In this document: positions 16,824-25,892 of the stretch, piece after piece | Layout: every line of letters starts with the position of its first letter | Position numbering within the stretch: position 1 is the stretch's first letter | DNA from: Mesorhizobium sp. ORS 3359 | GTDB taxonomy: Bacteria; Pseudomonadota; Alphaproteobacteria; Rhizobiales; Rhizobiaceae | DNA length: 64,000 bases | Reading direction: 5' to 3' | Assembly (NCBI GenBank): GCA_000824845.1 | Contig: CCNC01000179.1 | Location: 84,964-148,963 of the forward strand | Notes under the pieces: model-generated | The model's input: only the letters and a program-made list of their open reading frames with translations | Database searches by the model: none | Told to the model about the DNA's origin: nothing | Position numbers and translations under genes: made by a program

Positions 16824-18767
16824 ATGTCCTGGGCATTTGACGTGGGAATCGTGCGCCTCAAGGCCCTCCAAACCGCCCAATATCACTGGAATGCACCCCC
16901 GAACAGTAAGGCTATCGGCGGCGTGACGAAGCCCGGGAATTCGCTCGCCAATGGAGAAGCGGCCGGTCCGGTCCAGGGCTTGAGCACGATCGCCCGCATT
17001 ACCCGGATGAATTTGCGGCACTCCTGGCAGGTCACCGTGGCTATTGGTTCGACACTCGTTGCGGCATCGCTCCAATTGCTGATCCCCGAGCTCCTCGGCC
17101 AGGCCATAGACCAGACCCAGACAGCCATCGGCGGGGGTGTCAGCGGAGCGGCAGCGCAAGAGGGGCTGCGGACCTCGGCGCTGCTGCTGCTCGCCATTTG
17201 CGTGCTGCGCGGCCTCTTCACGCTGGCTCAAAACTATTTTGCCGAGGCGGTCGGACATCACGTCGCGTATGAACTGCGGGTCGCTTTTTATGAGAAGATC
17301 CAGCGGCTCAGCTTTTCTTTTCACGACCAGGCGCATTCAGCCGATCTGATCACGATCGGCATGCTCGATCTGGAAGGCGTGCGTGTGTACTTCTCTGCCG
17401 CTCTGGTTCGCGCCGTGCTGCTCGTCATGTTGATCGGGGTCGGCGCCCACATGCTGATCTCCATCAACCTGGTTCTTGGTCTCCTCGCGCTGAGCTTTGT
17501 GCCCTTCGTCGGATGGCGCTCATCAATCACACAGATCAAGCTGCGCGCCACCTGGCTTGACCTGCAGGAGAGGCTTTGCGACCTCAGCCGTGTAATGGAA
17601 GAAAATCTCACCGGCGTCCGGGTTGTCCGCGCGTTTTCAGCGCAGGCCTACGAGATGCTGAAGTTCGACCGCGCATCGAAGAGTGCGCTTGGCCTGATGC
17701 ACAAACGGGCCGAGATTTACGTGCGCAATATTTCCGCGATGAATTTCTCGTTCTTTTTCGCCATGGGGTTGGTTCTGTGGATCGGCGGGAACAAAGTCAT
17801 CGCAGGCGAAATCAGCGTCGGAAAACTTGCCACGTTCCTTACCTTTATGACCATCCTCCAGATGCCGGTTCGCCAGATAGGCTTGATTGTCGATGGCTTT
17901 GCCCGAGCCTCGACATGTGGTTCGCGCCTGTTCGGGTTACTTGACCTGGATATCGCGCTCAAGGACGCAGCAGACGCCAAACCGCTCGAAATCAGCGAGG
18001 GCACCTTGCGGTTCGACGATGTTTCATTCGCCTACCCGGACGAAGAGAACCGCCCAATTCTGAAGAATATCAGTTTTGAAGCCCGCAAGAGCGAAACCAT
18101 TGCAATTGTCGGCCCGCCCGGCGCGGGCAAGTCGACGATTGCTCATCTGATCCCTCGTTTTTACGACGTCGCCAGCGGCGTCATCACGCTTGACGGTCAG
18201 GATATCCGCCAGGTCACCCTGGCGACGCTTCGCAGAGCCGTCGCGGTCGTGCAGCAGGATGCATTCATCTTCACCACGACGATCGAAAACAACATCGCCT
18301 ATGGTGATCCCTGGGCCAACGCGCAGCGGATCGAGCGCGCGAGCGAGTCGGCTCAGCTTCACGATTATATTCTCCGGTTGCCGGCCGGTTACAAAACGGT
18401 GGTGCGTGAGCGCGGCATATCCCTGTCGGGCGGCCAGCGTCAGCGCCTAGCGATCGCTCGCACGATGATGCTGCGCCCGTCGGTCATCATATTCGACGAC
18501 TCGACTGCCGCGATCGACGCCGCCACAGAAAAGCGCATTCGCTCCGCGATGCGGCACTTTGCCAAGGACCGCGTGACCATCATCATCGGCCACCGGCTGA
18601 GTTCGGTCATGCACGCCGACACAATCCTGTTTATCGAGAACGGCGAAATTATCGAGCGTGGCACTCATGGGGACCTTCTGGCGAAGGGCGGACGCTACAA
18701 GGCCCTCTACGATCTCCAAGCGCGCGCTTCTGATGACATTTTCCCCAACCAAGAGGGGGTGAGCTGA
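16824..18767 (+). CDS. ABC exporter half-transporter (degenerate-site subunit)
   Basis: 647 residues: a six-helix exporter membrane domain (about 60-370) followed by an ATPase domain (about 390-640). Walker A is VGPPGAGKST, signature LSGGQRQRLAIA, Walker B VIIFDDSTAAID. The catalytic glutamate after Walker B is aspartate, marking the non-hydrolysing site of a heterodimeric exporter. The stop overlaps the next gene's start (TGATG). The first 50 residues lack family similarity, so the true start may be a later in-frame codon such as GTG at 16923. The substrate cannot be told from sequence. It lies downstream of nifB-fixU-SIR2. Confidence 0.88.
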   Translation: MSWAFDVGIVRLKALQTAQYHWNAPPNSKAIGGVTKPGNSLANGEAAGPVQGLSTIARITRMNLRHSWQVTVAIGSTLVAASLQLLIPELLGQAIDQTQTAIGGGVSGAAAQEGLRTSALLLLAICVLRGLFTLAQNYFAEAVGHHVAYELRVAFYEKIQRLSFSFHDQAHSADLITIGMLDLEGVRVYFSAALVRAVLLVMLIGVGAHMLISINLVLGLLALSFVPFVGWRSSITQIKLRATWLDLQERLCDLSRVMEENLTGVRVVRAFSAQAYEMLKFDRASKSALGLMHKRAEIYVRNISAMNFSFFFAMGLVLWIGGNKVIAGEISVGKLATFLTFMTILQMPVRQIGLIVDGFARASTCGSRLFGLLDLDIALKDAADAKPLEISEGTLRFDDVSFAYPDEENRPILKNISFEARKSETIAIVGPPGAGKSTIAHLIPRFYDVASGVITLDGQDIRQVTLATLRRAVAVVQQDAFIFTTTIENNIAYGDPWANAQRIERASESAQLHDYILRLPAGYKTVVRERGISLSGGQRQRLAIARTMMLRPSVIIFDDSTAAIDAATEKRIRSAMRHFAKDRVTIIIGHRLSSVMHADTILFIENGEIIERGTHGDLLAKGGRYKALYDLQARASDDIFPNQEGVS

Positions 18768-20725
18768 TGCTCCAGGGTAGCGAAGTCGAGACGGAGCGCG
18801 ACGATACCCGCGACGACCGGCGTCCGCCCCATGCGGCCGTCGGTTCCCATCGCATCGAAGAGGAGATGTTCGGGCAGGCGTTTGACAAGAATATTGTCCG
18901 ACGCATTTGGGCGTTCGTGCGGCCCTACCGCACCAACTTGATAGTCTCGGTTGCCGCGATGTTGATCCTCACCGGCACGCAGCTTCTCGTCCCGCTGATC
19001 ATCCGCTTTGCTATCAACCACGGCATGCAGCCGGGAAGCGGCGATCGTTCGACCCTGCTCGGAGCCGCCTGCGCCTTCCTTTTCACCATTTCGGTCAATT
19101 TCGGCGCCAGCTGCACGCAAGAGATCATGGTCTACAAAATGGCGGAGAAAGTTCTGTTCGATATTCGGCGCGCCACGTTCGGCCATCTGCAAGACGTGGC
19201 GCTTTCCTTTATGGACAAGACGGAGGTGGGACGGCTGATGTCGCGTCTGCAGGGCGACGTCAATTCCATGCAGGAATTCCTCGAAACCTCGGTGTTTTGC
19301 CTGGGCGACATCATTCTTGTCTTTGGCATCGTCTTCGTCATGCTGTGGCTCGATGTTCGCTTGGGGATCCTTACGTTTTCGCTGGTGCCTGTTCTCCTCA
19401 TTGTGCGCATCTTCTGGCTGCCGCGCGCCCGCGGCGCCTTCATGGCTGCCAACGAGGCCAATTCGGTTTCCAACGGCGCGCTGGCCGAGGCCATTCATGG
19501 CGTAAGGGCAGTGCAGTCCCTGGACCGCCAGCAGGTCAATCTAACGCTCTATGACGACAAAGCCCGCGCCAATCTCAAGACAAACCTGGCCGTCGCCAAA
19601 TACGGCCAGATCATGGTGCCGATCGTCGATAGCCTGACGGGCGTCGCCATGGCTGTCGTCATCGTTATCGGCGGCTCAATGGTGATGAGCGATCGCATCG
19701 ACGTGGGTGTGATGGTCGCGTTCCTCTTCTACATCCAGCGCTTCTTCGATCCGATCCGCTCCCTCACCTTGCAATATTCGATCATGCAAAGGGCGATGGC
19801 GTCGGGAAAGCGACTGACCGACGTTCTTGACGTCAAGATTGAGGTCCAGGACAAACCGAATGCCACGGTGCTTTCGCCCGAGATGGACGGCTCGATCGAG
19901 TTCAAGAACGTTACTTTCGGATATGATCCCAAGCATCCGGTATTGAAGAACGTGTCGTTTCGGGTCAATCCCGGCGAAACCGTCGCCCTGGTGGGGCCGA
20001 CCGGTTCAGGTAAATCCAGTGCGATGGCCCTGGTCCACCGCTTTTATGATGTTCAGGAGGGCCAGGTGCTGGTCGGCGGGTATGATGTGCGCGATCTCAC
20101 CCAGAAATCACTTGGCGGTCAGATCGCCATGGTGCTCCAGGAGCCGTTCCTTTTTACCGGCACGGTTTTCGACAACATCCGCTACCACAAGGCTGAAGCC
20201 ACGCGGGAAGAGGTTATCGAGGCCGCTATGGCGGTCGGTGCGCACAGCTTCATTGTGCGCCTTCCTGGTGGATACGATGCCGATCTGTGTGAAGGCGGCG
20301 GCAATCTCTCGCTGGGCCAGCGCCAGCTTATCAGCTTTGCCCGTGCGCTTGTCGCAAACACCAAGATTCTGGTACTCGACGAAGCAACCGCCAATATCGA
20401 TAGCTATACGGAAATGCTGATTCAGGAGGCTATGGTCAGGCTCCTCGAAGGCCGCACTGGCCTCGTCATCGCCCATCGCCTTGCCACAGTCCGAGGCGCT
20501 GACCGCCTTATTGTTCTTCAGAATGGCAAAGTCGCCGAATCCGGAAAGCACGACCAGTTGATCGAAATGGGGGGTCTCTATTCCAAACTCTACAGGCTCA
20601 ACCACGCCTCGTTCGACGACACGCCCGATGAGCAACTCGACACCTGCGAAGCAGCGGACTACAGATCTGAGGCGCGAAGTTCTGAGGAGCCAGCGCATTG
20701 GTGCAAGCGCTTTGCCGAACGGTGA
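18767..20725 (+). CDS. ABC exporter half-transporter (catalytic subunit)
   Basis: 652 residues with membrane domain (about 45-345) and ATPase domain (about 370-610). Walker A is VGPTGSGKSS, signature LSLGQRQLISFA (the second G of LSGGQ replaced by L), Walker B ILVLDEATANID with the catalytic E present. Together with the preceding gene this gives one intact site (this Walker B with the partner's LSGGQ) and one degenerate site, the TM287/288-like arrangement. Start 18767 overlaps the partner's stop. The C-terminal tail from about 625 is poorly conserved. Role in symbiosis unknown. Confidence 0.88.
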   Translation: MLQGSEVETERDDTRDDRRPPHAAVGSHRIEEEMFGQAFDKNIVRRIWAFVRPYRTNLIVSVAAMLILTGTQLLVPLIIRFAINHGMQPGSGDRSTLLGAACAFLFTISVNFGASCTQEIMVYKMAEKVLFDIRRATFGHLQDVALSFMDKTEVGRLMSRLQGDVNSMQEFLETSVFCLGDIILVFGIVFVMLWLDVRLGILTFSLVPVLLIVRIFWLPRARGAFMAANEANSVSNGALAEAIHGVRAVQSLDRQQVNLTLYDDKARANLKTNLAVAKYGQIMVPIVDSLTGVAMAVVIVIGGSMVMSDRIDVGVMVAFLFYIQRFFDPIRSLTLQYSIMQRAMASGKRLTDVLDVKIEVQDKPNATVLSPEMDGSIEFKNVTFGYDPKHPVLKNVSFRVNPGETVALVGPTGSGKSSAMALVHRFYDVQEGQVLVGGYDVRDLTQKSLGGQIAMVLQEPFLFTGTVFDNIRYHKAEATREEVIEAAMAVGAHSFIVRLPGGYDADLCEGGGNLSLGQRQLISFARALVANTKILVLDEATANIDSYTEMLIQEAMVRLLEGRTGLVIAHRLATVRGADRLIVLQNGKVAESGKHDQLIEMGGLYSKLYRLNHASFDDTPDEQLDTCEAADYRSEARSSEEPAHWCKRFAER

Positions 20726-21093
20726 TACCCGACGCATTGCCGGCCTTGCACAAGCAGATCGAGCGCCTGTGCGATGTCGAGATCGCCCACCACACATGAC
20801 GGGCGTTTGATTTTCACGAAAAAGGCTCGCGATAGATCCCGTGACTTTTGTCCAAGCCTCGCGGCGTCTCAGAAAAGCACGCGTCATGGACTTGCTGAAG
20901 CCCGACGAGGATCGCTTATCCATTGGTGTAGCATAGATCGCCGAAATCTGACGTGGCGTTAGCCTCATGGACGAAGACGAGAAACGCTGCGCGCTTGGCG
21001 CATAGCTGGCCCAAGATCTGCTCCATCGTTTTGAGCAAACGGGGCTTCCGGCGCCGCCTTATCTTGAGGCAAGTTATTGGTTTGCGGTTTCCC
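20726..21093. other. Region between convergent genes, no gene recognised
   Basis: Short frames only. No terminator hairpin with T-run was seen between the ABC exporter and the oppositely oriented MFS gene. Confidence 0.4.
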
Positions 21094-22722
21094 TCAAGTC
21101 CTGTCGAAATGGGGCCGGAGCGGCATATCGTCATGTACGCTCACGGTTTGCCGTTCGATCTTGTGGTGAATTCTGGGCGGGCAGTCGCCACAGTGCAGGG
21201 CTTCAAGGCGCGCAACGATTTCGGCGTCATCTTGGGTCTGCCTGTTGTTGTGGCGAACATATTCGACCCAAGTTGGCACATGATAACATTCGGTCCACAG
21301 TTCGGGCTTTTCCAGGTCACGCAGCAGCGCCCATTGCCTGGCGCCATCTCGCAGTCGGGCTTTTCGCCATGATGCCATCACATTGAGAAATTCTGGAACG
21401 TCTTTCTGGTGAATGCGATAATCGACCATTATCATGATCGGACCGCTTCGTGGTCGAAGGTCAAGCTGCAGTGTTGGTTCGCAGAAGGTGTTGGTCGGAT
21501 CCAGTTTGAGCGTTTCAAGATCCGGAAGACGCAAAATAACGCCGAGCAGTCCGCCAAATACAAGAACCAGGCTTGCGACGACCAAGGCTCCCGAAACGCC
21601 TTGCAGATCCGCTAACTGGCCCCAGAGCCAGCTTCCCGCTGCCATGCCGCCATATGCGGCCGTCTGATAGAGAGAGAGGGCTCGTCCCACCACCCACCGA
21701 GGCGCCGAAAGCTGAACGGTGACGTTAAACAGCGAGAATGACTGGATCCATGCCGCACCGGCTGGCATGACGAGGAGGCAGCTCAGCCAAACGTGCTCGC
21801 TCCACGACAGAAGCAAGCAGCTGATCGCCAGTGTAAAGAACGCACCGCGAACGACCCATTCGTTGGAGAGAACTTCGCGGGCTCGTCCGATGAGGAGCGC
21901 GCCAAAGATCGCTCCCAGACCGAAAAAGCCAAGCATGACTCCGTAGGTGACCGCAGTGCCCTTAACCTGTTCGCGAACAACCAACGGCAGGAGAGCCAGA
22001 ATGACGACTGCGGTGAGTCCGAAAATGAAACTCCGGCACATCAGTTTGAGAAGGTTTGGCGACATAAGCACATAGCGGAATCCTGCCGCCATCGCGCTTC
22101 CGAAAGCCTCCCGCGGCAGCGCTCGTCGCGCCGGTATAGTTTTCCAGCCTAAGAGGGCGGCGATCAGCGCGACATAGCAAAATACATTGAAGAGAAACGC
22201 GAAGGCTGCCCCGGCGGTCGCCACGATTATGCCGCCAATCGCCGGTCCGATGCTGCGCATGAGGTTGTAGCTCATGCCGTTGAGCGCAACTGCGCTTGGG
22301 AGGTCTTCGCGAGGCAGGATATCTCCCATCGAGGCTTGCCACGACGGATCGTGCAATGCCCAACCACAGCCGATCAGGAAGGTGAGACCCAGAAGTGTCC
22401 AGGGTGTGATTTCCCCGGCGTAGGTCAAGAGCGCCAGGGACGCTGATACGCAAACCATCAGCAGTTGCGCCATTAGCATGATCCGGCGACGGTCAAAGTT
22501 ATCGGCGAGCGCTCCGGCTGCGAGCGAGAAGATCATGTAGGGCAAGGTGGTCGATGCTTGTACAAGCGCCACCATTCCATGGGAGCTGGCAATACTCGTC
22601 ATCAGCCACGCAGCCGCCACACCTTCAACTAGCGTCCCAAGATTCGAAACAAGGGCGGCCGACCACAGAGAACGGAATGTCTTGTGCTGAAAGGGTACGA
22701 GTGGAGATGTTCTCTTCGCCAT
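21094..22722 (-). CDS. MFS exporter of the MFS_3 / EntS type with C-terminal ferredoxin-like domain
   Basis: 542 residues from the ATG at 22722 (MAKRTSPLVPFQHKTFRSLWSAALVSNLG). Twelve membrane helices span about 20-400, including ADNFDRRRIMLMAQLLM and GFFGLGAIFGALLIGRAREV. A soluble C-terminal domain of about 130 residues (MIMVDYRIHQKDVPEFLNVMASWRKARLRDGARQW) resembles the dimeric alpha/beta-barrel found on MFS_3 'transmembrane secretion effector' proteins. Family members export siderophores or other small molecules. A possible upstream start at 22770 adds 16 unconserved residues. It stands alone on the - strand. Confidence 0.88.
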   Translation of the reverse strand: MAKRTSPLVPFQHKTFRSLWSAALVSNLGTLVEGVAAAWLMTSIASSHGMVALVQASTTLPYMIFSLAAGALADNFDRRRIMLMAQLLMVCVSASLALLTYAGEITPWTLLGLTFLIGCGWALHDPSWQASMGDILPREDLPSAVALNGMSYNLMRSIGPAIGGIIVATAGAAFAFLFNVFCYVALIAALLGWKTIPARRALPREAFGSAMAAGFRYVLMSPNLLKLMCRSFIFGLTAVVILALLPLVVREQVKGTAVTYGVMLGFFGLGAIFGALLIGRAREVLSNEWVVRGAFFTLAISCLLLSWSEHVWLSCLLVMPAGAAWIQSFSLFNVTVQLSAPRWVVGRALSLYQTAAYGGMAAGSWLWGQLADLQGVSGALVVASLVLVFGGLLGVILRLPDLETLKLDPTNTFCEPTLQLDLRPRSGPIMIMVDYRIHQKDVPEFLNVMASWRKARLRDGARQWALLRDLEKPELWTECYHVPTWVEYVRHNNRQTQDDAEIVARLEALHCGDCPPRIHHKIERQTVSVHDDMPLRPHFDRT

Positions 22723-23204
22723 TGTGGAAAGCTTCGGAATCGGCCGCGAGGCTGGATCTCTGCAGCTCATTCAATCACGGCCTCGCGGCTCAAGCCAAGC
22801 TGCCACGGTGAGTGCGCTGCTAACCCAGGCAGATAGTTGTGGGCAGAAGCTAAACCGCTGGCGAGGTCCAGCGTAATCATCTGCTGGCGAGTTCTTCATG
22901 CGCACTGAACGCGATCGAGATGCAGCCGTTTTTCAATTTCAAGAAGAGTTCCCGAGTTCCCCGACGGCAAGATGCGACATTTGATCCCATACTGCACCGC
23001 CCTGCAGCTTCGGACGCTCCCGCGTTTCCGAGCCGAATGCCCTGGCGCGGAGGCCTGCGCTCGGCCCGCTTGCGAACACTGGCGCGACCGGTGTCACTTG
23101 CTCGTCGAGGGACTTTTGCGATAAAGCTCCGCGCGAACTAGGAAGCGCCAGGAATTCCGACCGGCGACTTCATTCTTCTATTCGTTTCTCATCAGGAAGG
23201 AACT
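22723..23204. other. Region between divergent genes, no gene recognised
   Basis: About 480 bases. It should hold promoters for the - strand MFS gene and the + strand SyrB-like gene, but no recognisable sigma-54, nod box or tts motif was found. Confidence 0.4.
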
Positions 23205-23891
23205 ATGAGGCGGCAAACGCGACCATTCACCGTGGAAGTCAAACAGAAGCGCCGTTATCAAAAAACCGCCCGTTCCATTTGGGGCGATTTCGACATCGCC
23301 GCGGCGATGGCCGAAACTTCAGAGGGACTCCAGAAGATTCAACCGTCAAATCGTCAGCTTGTTGACTCTACTGTCGTGGCCATTGATGCTGAACCTTTGC
23401 ACAAACCGCAAATGGAGAATTTCATGGCAAATCGCCTGGAAACCGAAACAGCAGTAATTCCTGCCGAACCGGCAGCCGAAGTGGAGACGTCAAAATCGAG
23501 GGCGAGAACACCGCGGTCGAGGAAGCCAAAGGCTGAGCCGAGCGCGCCTGGCCGCAAGAACGGCGCCAAGCCAACATCCGCGACCACTGAAGCACCGCCA
23601 TCGGCACTGACGGGCCGCAAGGTTTACTCCGCAAAGGAGCGCGCCCTGAAGCTCGCTCAGATCGGGACGTCGATCGGCGATGGAACCACTCTCAAGAGCG
23701 CGGTGAAGCAGGCCGGCATCTCGGAACAGACATATTATCTTTGGAAGAAAGCGGCGACGCCTGCAACGGACAGCGACGAGCTGAAGGATCTCGTCGCGCT
23801 CGAGGAAGAAAACAAGCGGCTGAAGAGCCTGCTTGCGGATCGTCTGCGCAAGGAAAATGCGGAACTGAAGAAAAGGCTTGGGCTGGATTAA
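23205..23891 (+). CDS. SyrB-like regulator
   Basis: 228 residues. The C-terminal 75 residues match the SyrB pattern: YSAKERALKLAQIGTSIGDGTTLKSAVKQAGISEQTYYLWKK, then an acidic/leucine coiled coil ending RKENAELKKRLGLD. The SEQTYYLW segment is a helix-turn-helix shared with IS3-type OrfA proteins. In Sinorhizobium meliloti SyrB represses syrM. The start at 23205 is backed by AGGAAGGA; a second start at 23424 with GGAG would give 155 residues, close to classical SyrB length. Middle part is low-complexity (A, P, S, K). A DUF982 gene follows. Confidence 0.8.
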   Translation: MRRQTRPFTVEVKQKRRYQKTARSIWGDFDIAAAMAETSEGLQKIQPSNRQLVDSTVVAIDAEPLHKPQMENFMANRLETETAVIPAEPAAEVETSKSRARTPRSRKPKAEPSAPGRKNGAKPTSATTEAPPSALTGRKVYSAKERALKLAQIGTSIGDGTTLKSAVKQAGISEQTYYLWKKAATPATDSDELKDLVALEEENKRLKSLLADRLRKENAELKKRLGLD

Positions 23892-24207
23892 TCCAGCCCT
23901 GAGCTTGCGGCTTCCTATATCGGCGCGCTGCCAGGCGATGTCGTGCTGTCTTTCGCTTCGTTGCGGTGAAAGACCGGTTTGGGCGACTGGATTCGCCGTT
24001 CATCGGCGGCCGCCAGAACGATCGAAATTTGTCGACGCGGCCAATTTTTGCGGCATAGACCGGTGATCGATCCAGTTCCGCCCGAGGATGAATTGCCGCC
24101 TTTTCCTCTTGAAGCGTCATCGGGCTGACAACACATTCTGCAATGGTCGGCGGGTTCGATGAGGCTCGCCTCGCAAGTCGGCTGTTCAAAGATCGGGAGG
24201 AAACGAA
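23892..24207. other. Spacer between SyrB-like and DUF982 genes
   Basis: No gene recognised. GGGAGG lies just before the DUF982 start at 24208. Confidence 0.4.
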
Positions 24208-24510
24208 ATGAAGGCGCAGGTCTTCGGCAGTCCTATTTTCGTGAAGCGTGCCGCCTATGTCGTGCAAGAGATTGCGAACCTCGAGGACGCCATCGATTTC
24301 CTCGATGAATGGCCCGAAGATCGCAGGGACTTGATCCACGAGACCGCCCTTAAAGCATGTTGTGACGCTTATGATGGGAACAAGCCCTTAAGCGTAGCCC
24401 GCGCTGCCTTTTACGGCTTTGCGAAGCGGGCCGCCATATTGGAAGATCCAACCTCGGCGATGCAGTGGATTGCCGCATGCAAGACGAGCAGTGGCAAAAG
24501 GTCTGTGTGA
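24208..24510 (+). CDS. DUF982 domain protein
   Basis: 100 residues. Matches the small rhizobial DUF982 family: VVQEIANLEDAIDFLDEWPEDRRDLIHETALKACCDAYDG followed by ARAAFYGFAKRAAILEDP. Function unknown; such genes are abundant in rhizobial accessory DNA. A good ribosome site (GGGAGGAAACGAA) precedes the start. It is downstream of the SyrB-like gene, 316 bases apart. Confidence 0.85.
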   Translation: MKAQVFGSPIFVKRAAYVVQEIANLEDAIDFLDEWPEDRRDLIHETALKACCDAYDGNKPLSVARAAFYGFAKRAAILEDPTSAMQWIAACKTSSGKRSV

Positions 24511-24724
24511 ACAGCGACGTTGAGCGGGGGGCTGGCAGCGTGGGCAATGTGGTCCCGTGAAGTATCGCGTCCCAGAAACCAGTTCTAATCACCGTCCGGA
24601 AACGGCGTCCGACCTAGGCAGGCATAGCGGCCACGCGCTGCAAGGCTATGGTTTGTCAGCGGACTAGTTGCTGGTAGACGCCGCGGGCGACTCCTTCGAG
24701 CCGCCCCGCGCCACGGGTTCATGG
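24511..24724. other. No gene recognised
   Basis: Spacer between the DUF982 gene and the convergent luciferase-like gene. Confidence 0.4.
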
Positions 24725-25753
24725 TCAGCCAAATCGGGTCATGATTTCAGAATGGATCGTCACTGCAGTGTACAGAGACGCTTCCAATGGCAGATCCCCA
24801 AACGCGAGCTGGCAAAGAAGATAGTTGGCCCCAGCAACTTCCAACTGACCAAGAAGAGCGTCCCGCACAAAAGCTGCCGTTCCCGCTATGCACAGTTCAC
24901 TTTCAATCGCTGCTTCCAAGGTCAGCGGCAGGTTTGGTGGAGTCGGAATGCCATTGAGGTCGTAAAGAAACTTGACGCTCTTGAGCCATGTTTCATAAGC
25001 AGGTGCCGCGATCGAATAGGCATGTGTGTCAGAACGCCCAATCACGATCATGCGCACCAATCCTAGCAATGGCGACGGATTACCTTTGTCAGTGGTTTCC
25101 TCCCGCTTGGCGCGGAAGGCGTCGGTAACTTTGCGGACGGAGGAGCTATGTCCCACGCACGCGAGGTTTGCGCCGTTCGCGGCGGCCCAACCTGCCGACT
25201 CGGGTCGATTGGTGGCGACCCATGTCGGAGGACGCGGGCGCTGACGGGGTCTCAGCGTCAAGGGAACGCTATTCAGCTCAAAGTGACGGCCTCGATAGGA
25301 TAACTTCCCGCCTTTCATGGCGGCGATTACGATTTCGCTGGCTTCCAAATAACGGCCCGGCACTGCGTCCGCGCCAATCCCAAAATAACCTAATTCGGCC
25401 GCGAGTGAGCCTCGCCCTATGCCGAGCTCCACCCTGCCACCACTCAATTGGTCGAGCATACAGATCTCTTCGAACGCCCGAAGCGGATGGTAAAGGGTAA
25501 GGAGCATCACCAGCGGACCCACTCGCAGTTGGCGGGTGCGCTGTGCGACGCTCGATAAGAAGAGATTTGGCGACGCACCTCTCCCATGGGCGGTGCAGTG
25601 GTGCTCTGCAAGATGATATGCATAAAAGCCGAGGTGATCGCAGGCCTCCGCCAGCTTGAGGCGATCGGCGTATTGTAGGCCGATGTCGCGACCGTCCTCA
25701 TCCAAGTGATCGAAGATTCCGAAGGTCGGCTTCCAAGGCAAGACGTTGTTCAC
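24725..25753 (-). CDS. LLM-class flavin-dependent oxidoreductase (luciferase-like)
   Basis: 342 residues, bacterial-luciferase TIM barrel. Visible: FGIFDHLDEDGRDIGLQYADRLKLAEACDHLGFYAYHLAEHH at the N terminus, RVGPLVMLLTLYHPLRAFEEICMLDQLSGGRVELGIGRG near residue 80-115 (flavin/phosphate region) and WVATNRPESAGWAAANGANLA near 180. Such enzymes use FMNH2 or F420 to oxidise small molecules; the substrate is not predictable. It lies 139 bases downstream of a HisC-like aminotransferase on the same strand, possibly the same unit. Confidence 0.85.
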   Translation of the reverse strand: MNNVLPWKPTFGIFDHLDEDGRDIGLQYADRLKLAEACDHLGFYAYHLAEHHCTAHGRGASPNLFLSSVAQRTRQLRVGPLVMLLTLYHPLRAFEEICMLDQLSGGRVELGIGRGSLAAELGYFGIGADAVPGRYLEASEIVIAAMKGGKLSYRGRHFELNSVPLTLRPRQRPRPPTWVATNRPESAGWAAANGANLACVGHSSSVRKVTDAFRAKREETTDKGNPSPLLGLVRMIVIGRSDTHAYSIAAPAYETWLKSVKFLYDLNGIPTPPNLPLTLEAAIESELCIAGTAAFVRDALLGQLEVAGANYLLCQLAFGDLPLEASLYTAVTIHSEIMTRFG

Positions 25754-25892
25754 TCTATTGTCTCCGGCGTTTTGACGCAGAATGTCCTTGCTTCGGACCG
25801 GGCTCGAAGCGATCAGAGCAACGACATATTTCTGCGAAGCAACCGCTTTCCGCGGGATATAAAAATGTTTTTTACAGGCGACTTAATTCTAG

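Noticed and set aside
20953..21372. 139-codon + strand frame
   Set aside because: Mostly antisense to the MFS gene's 3' end, without domain similarity.
23350..23375. tts-box-like TCGTCAGCTTGTTGAC
   Set aside because: It lies inside the SyrB-like coding sequence, lacks the AGCT half and has no gene at the right distance.
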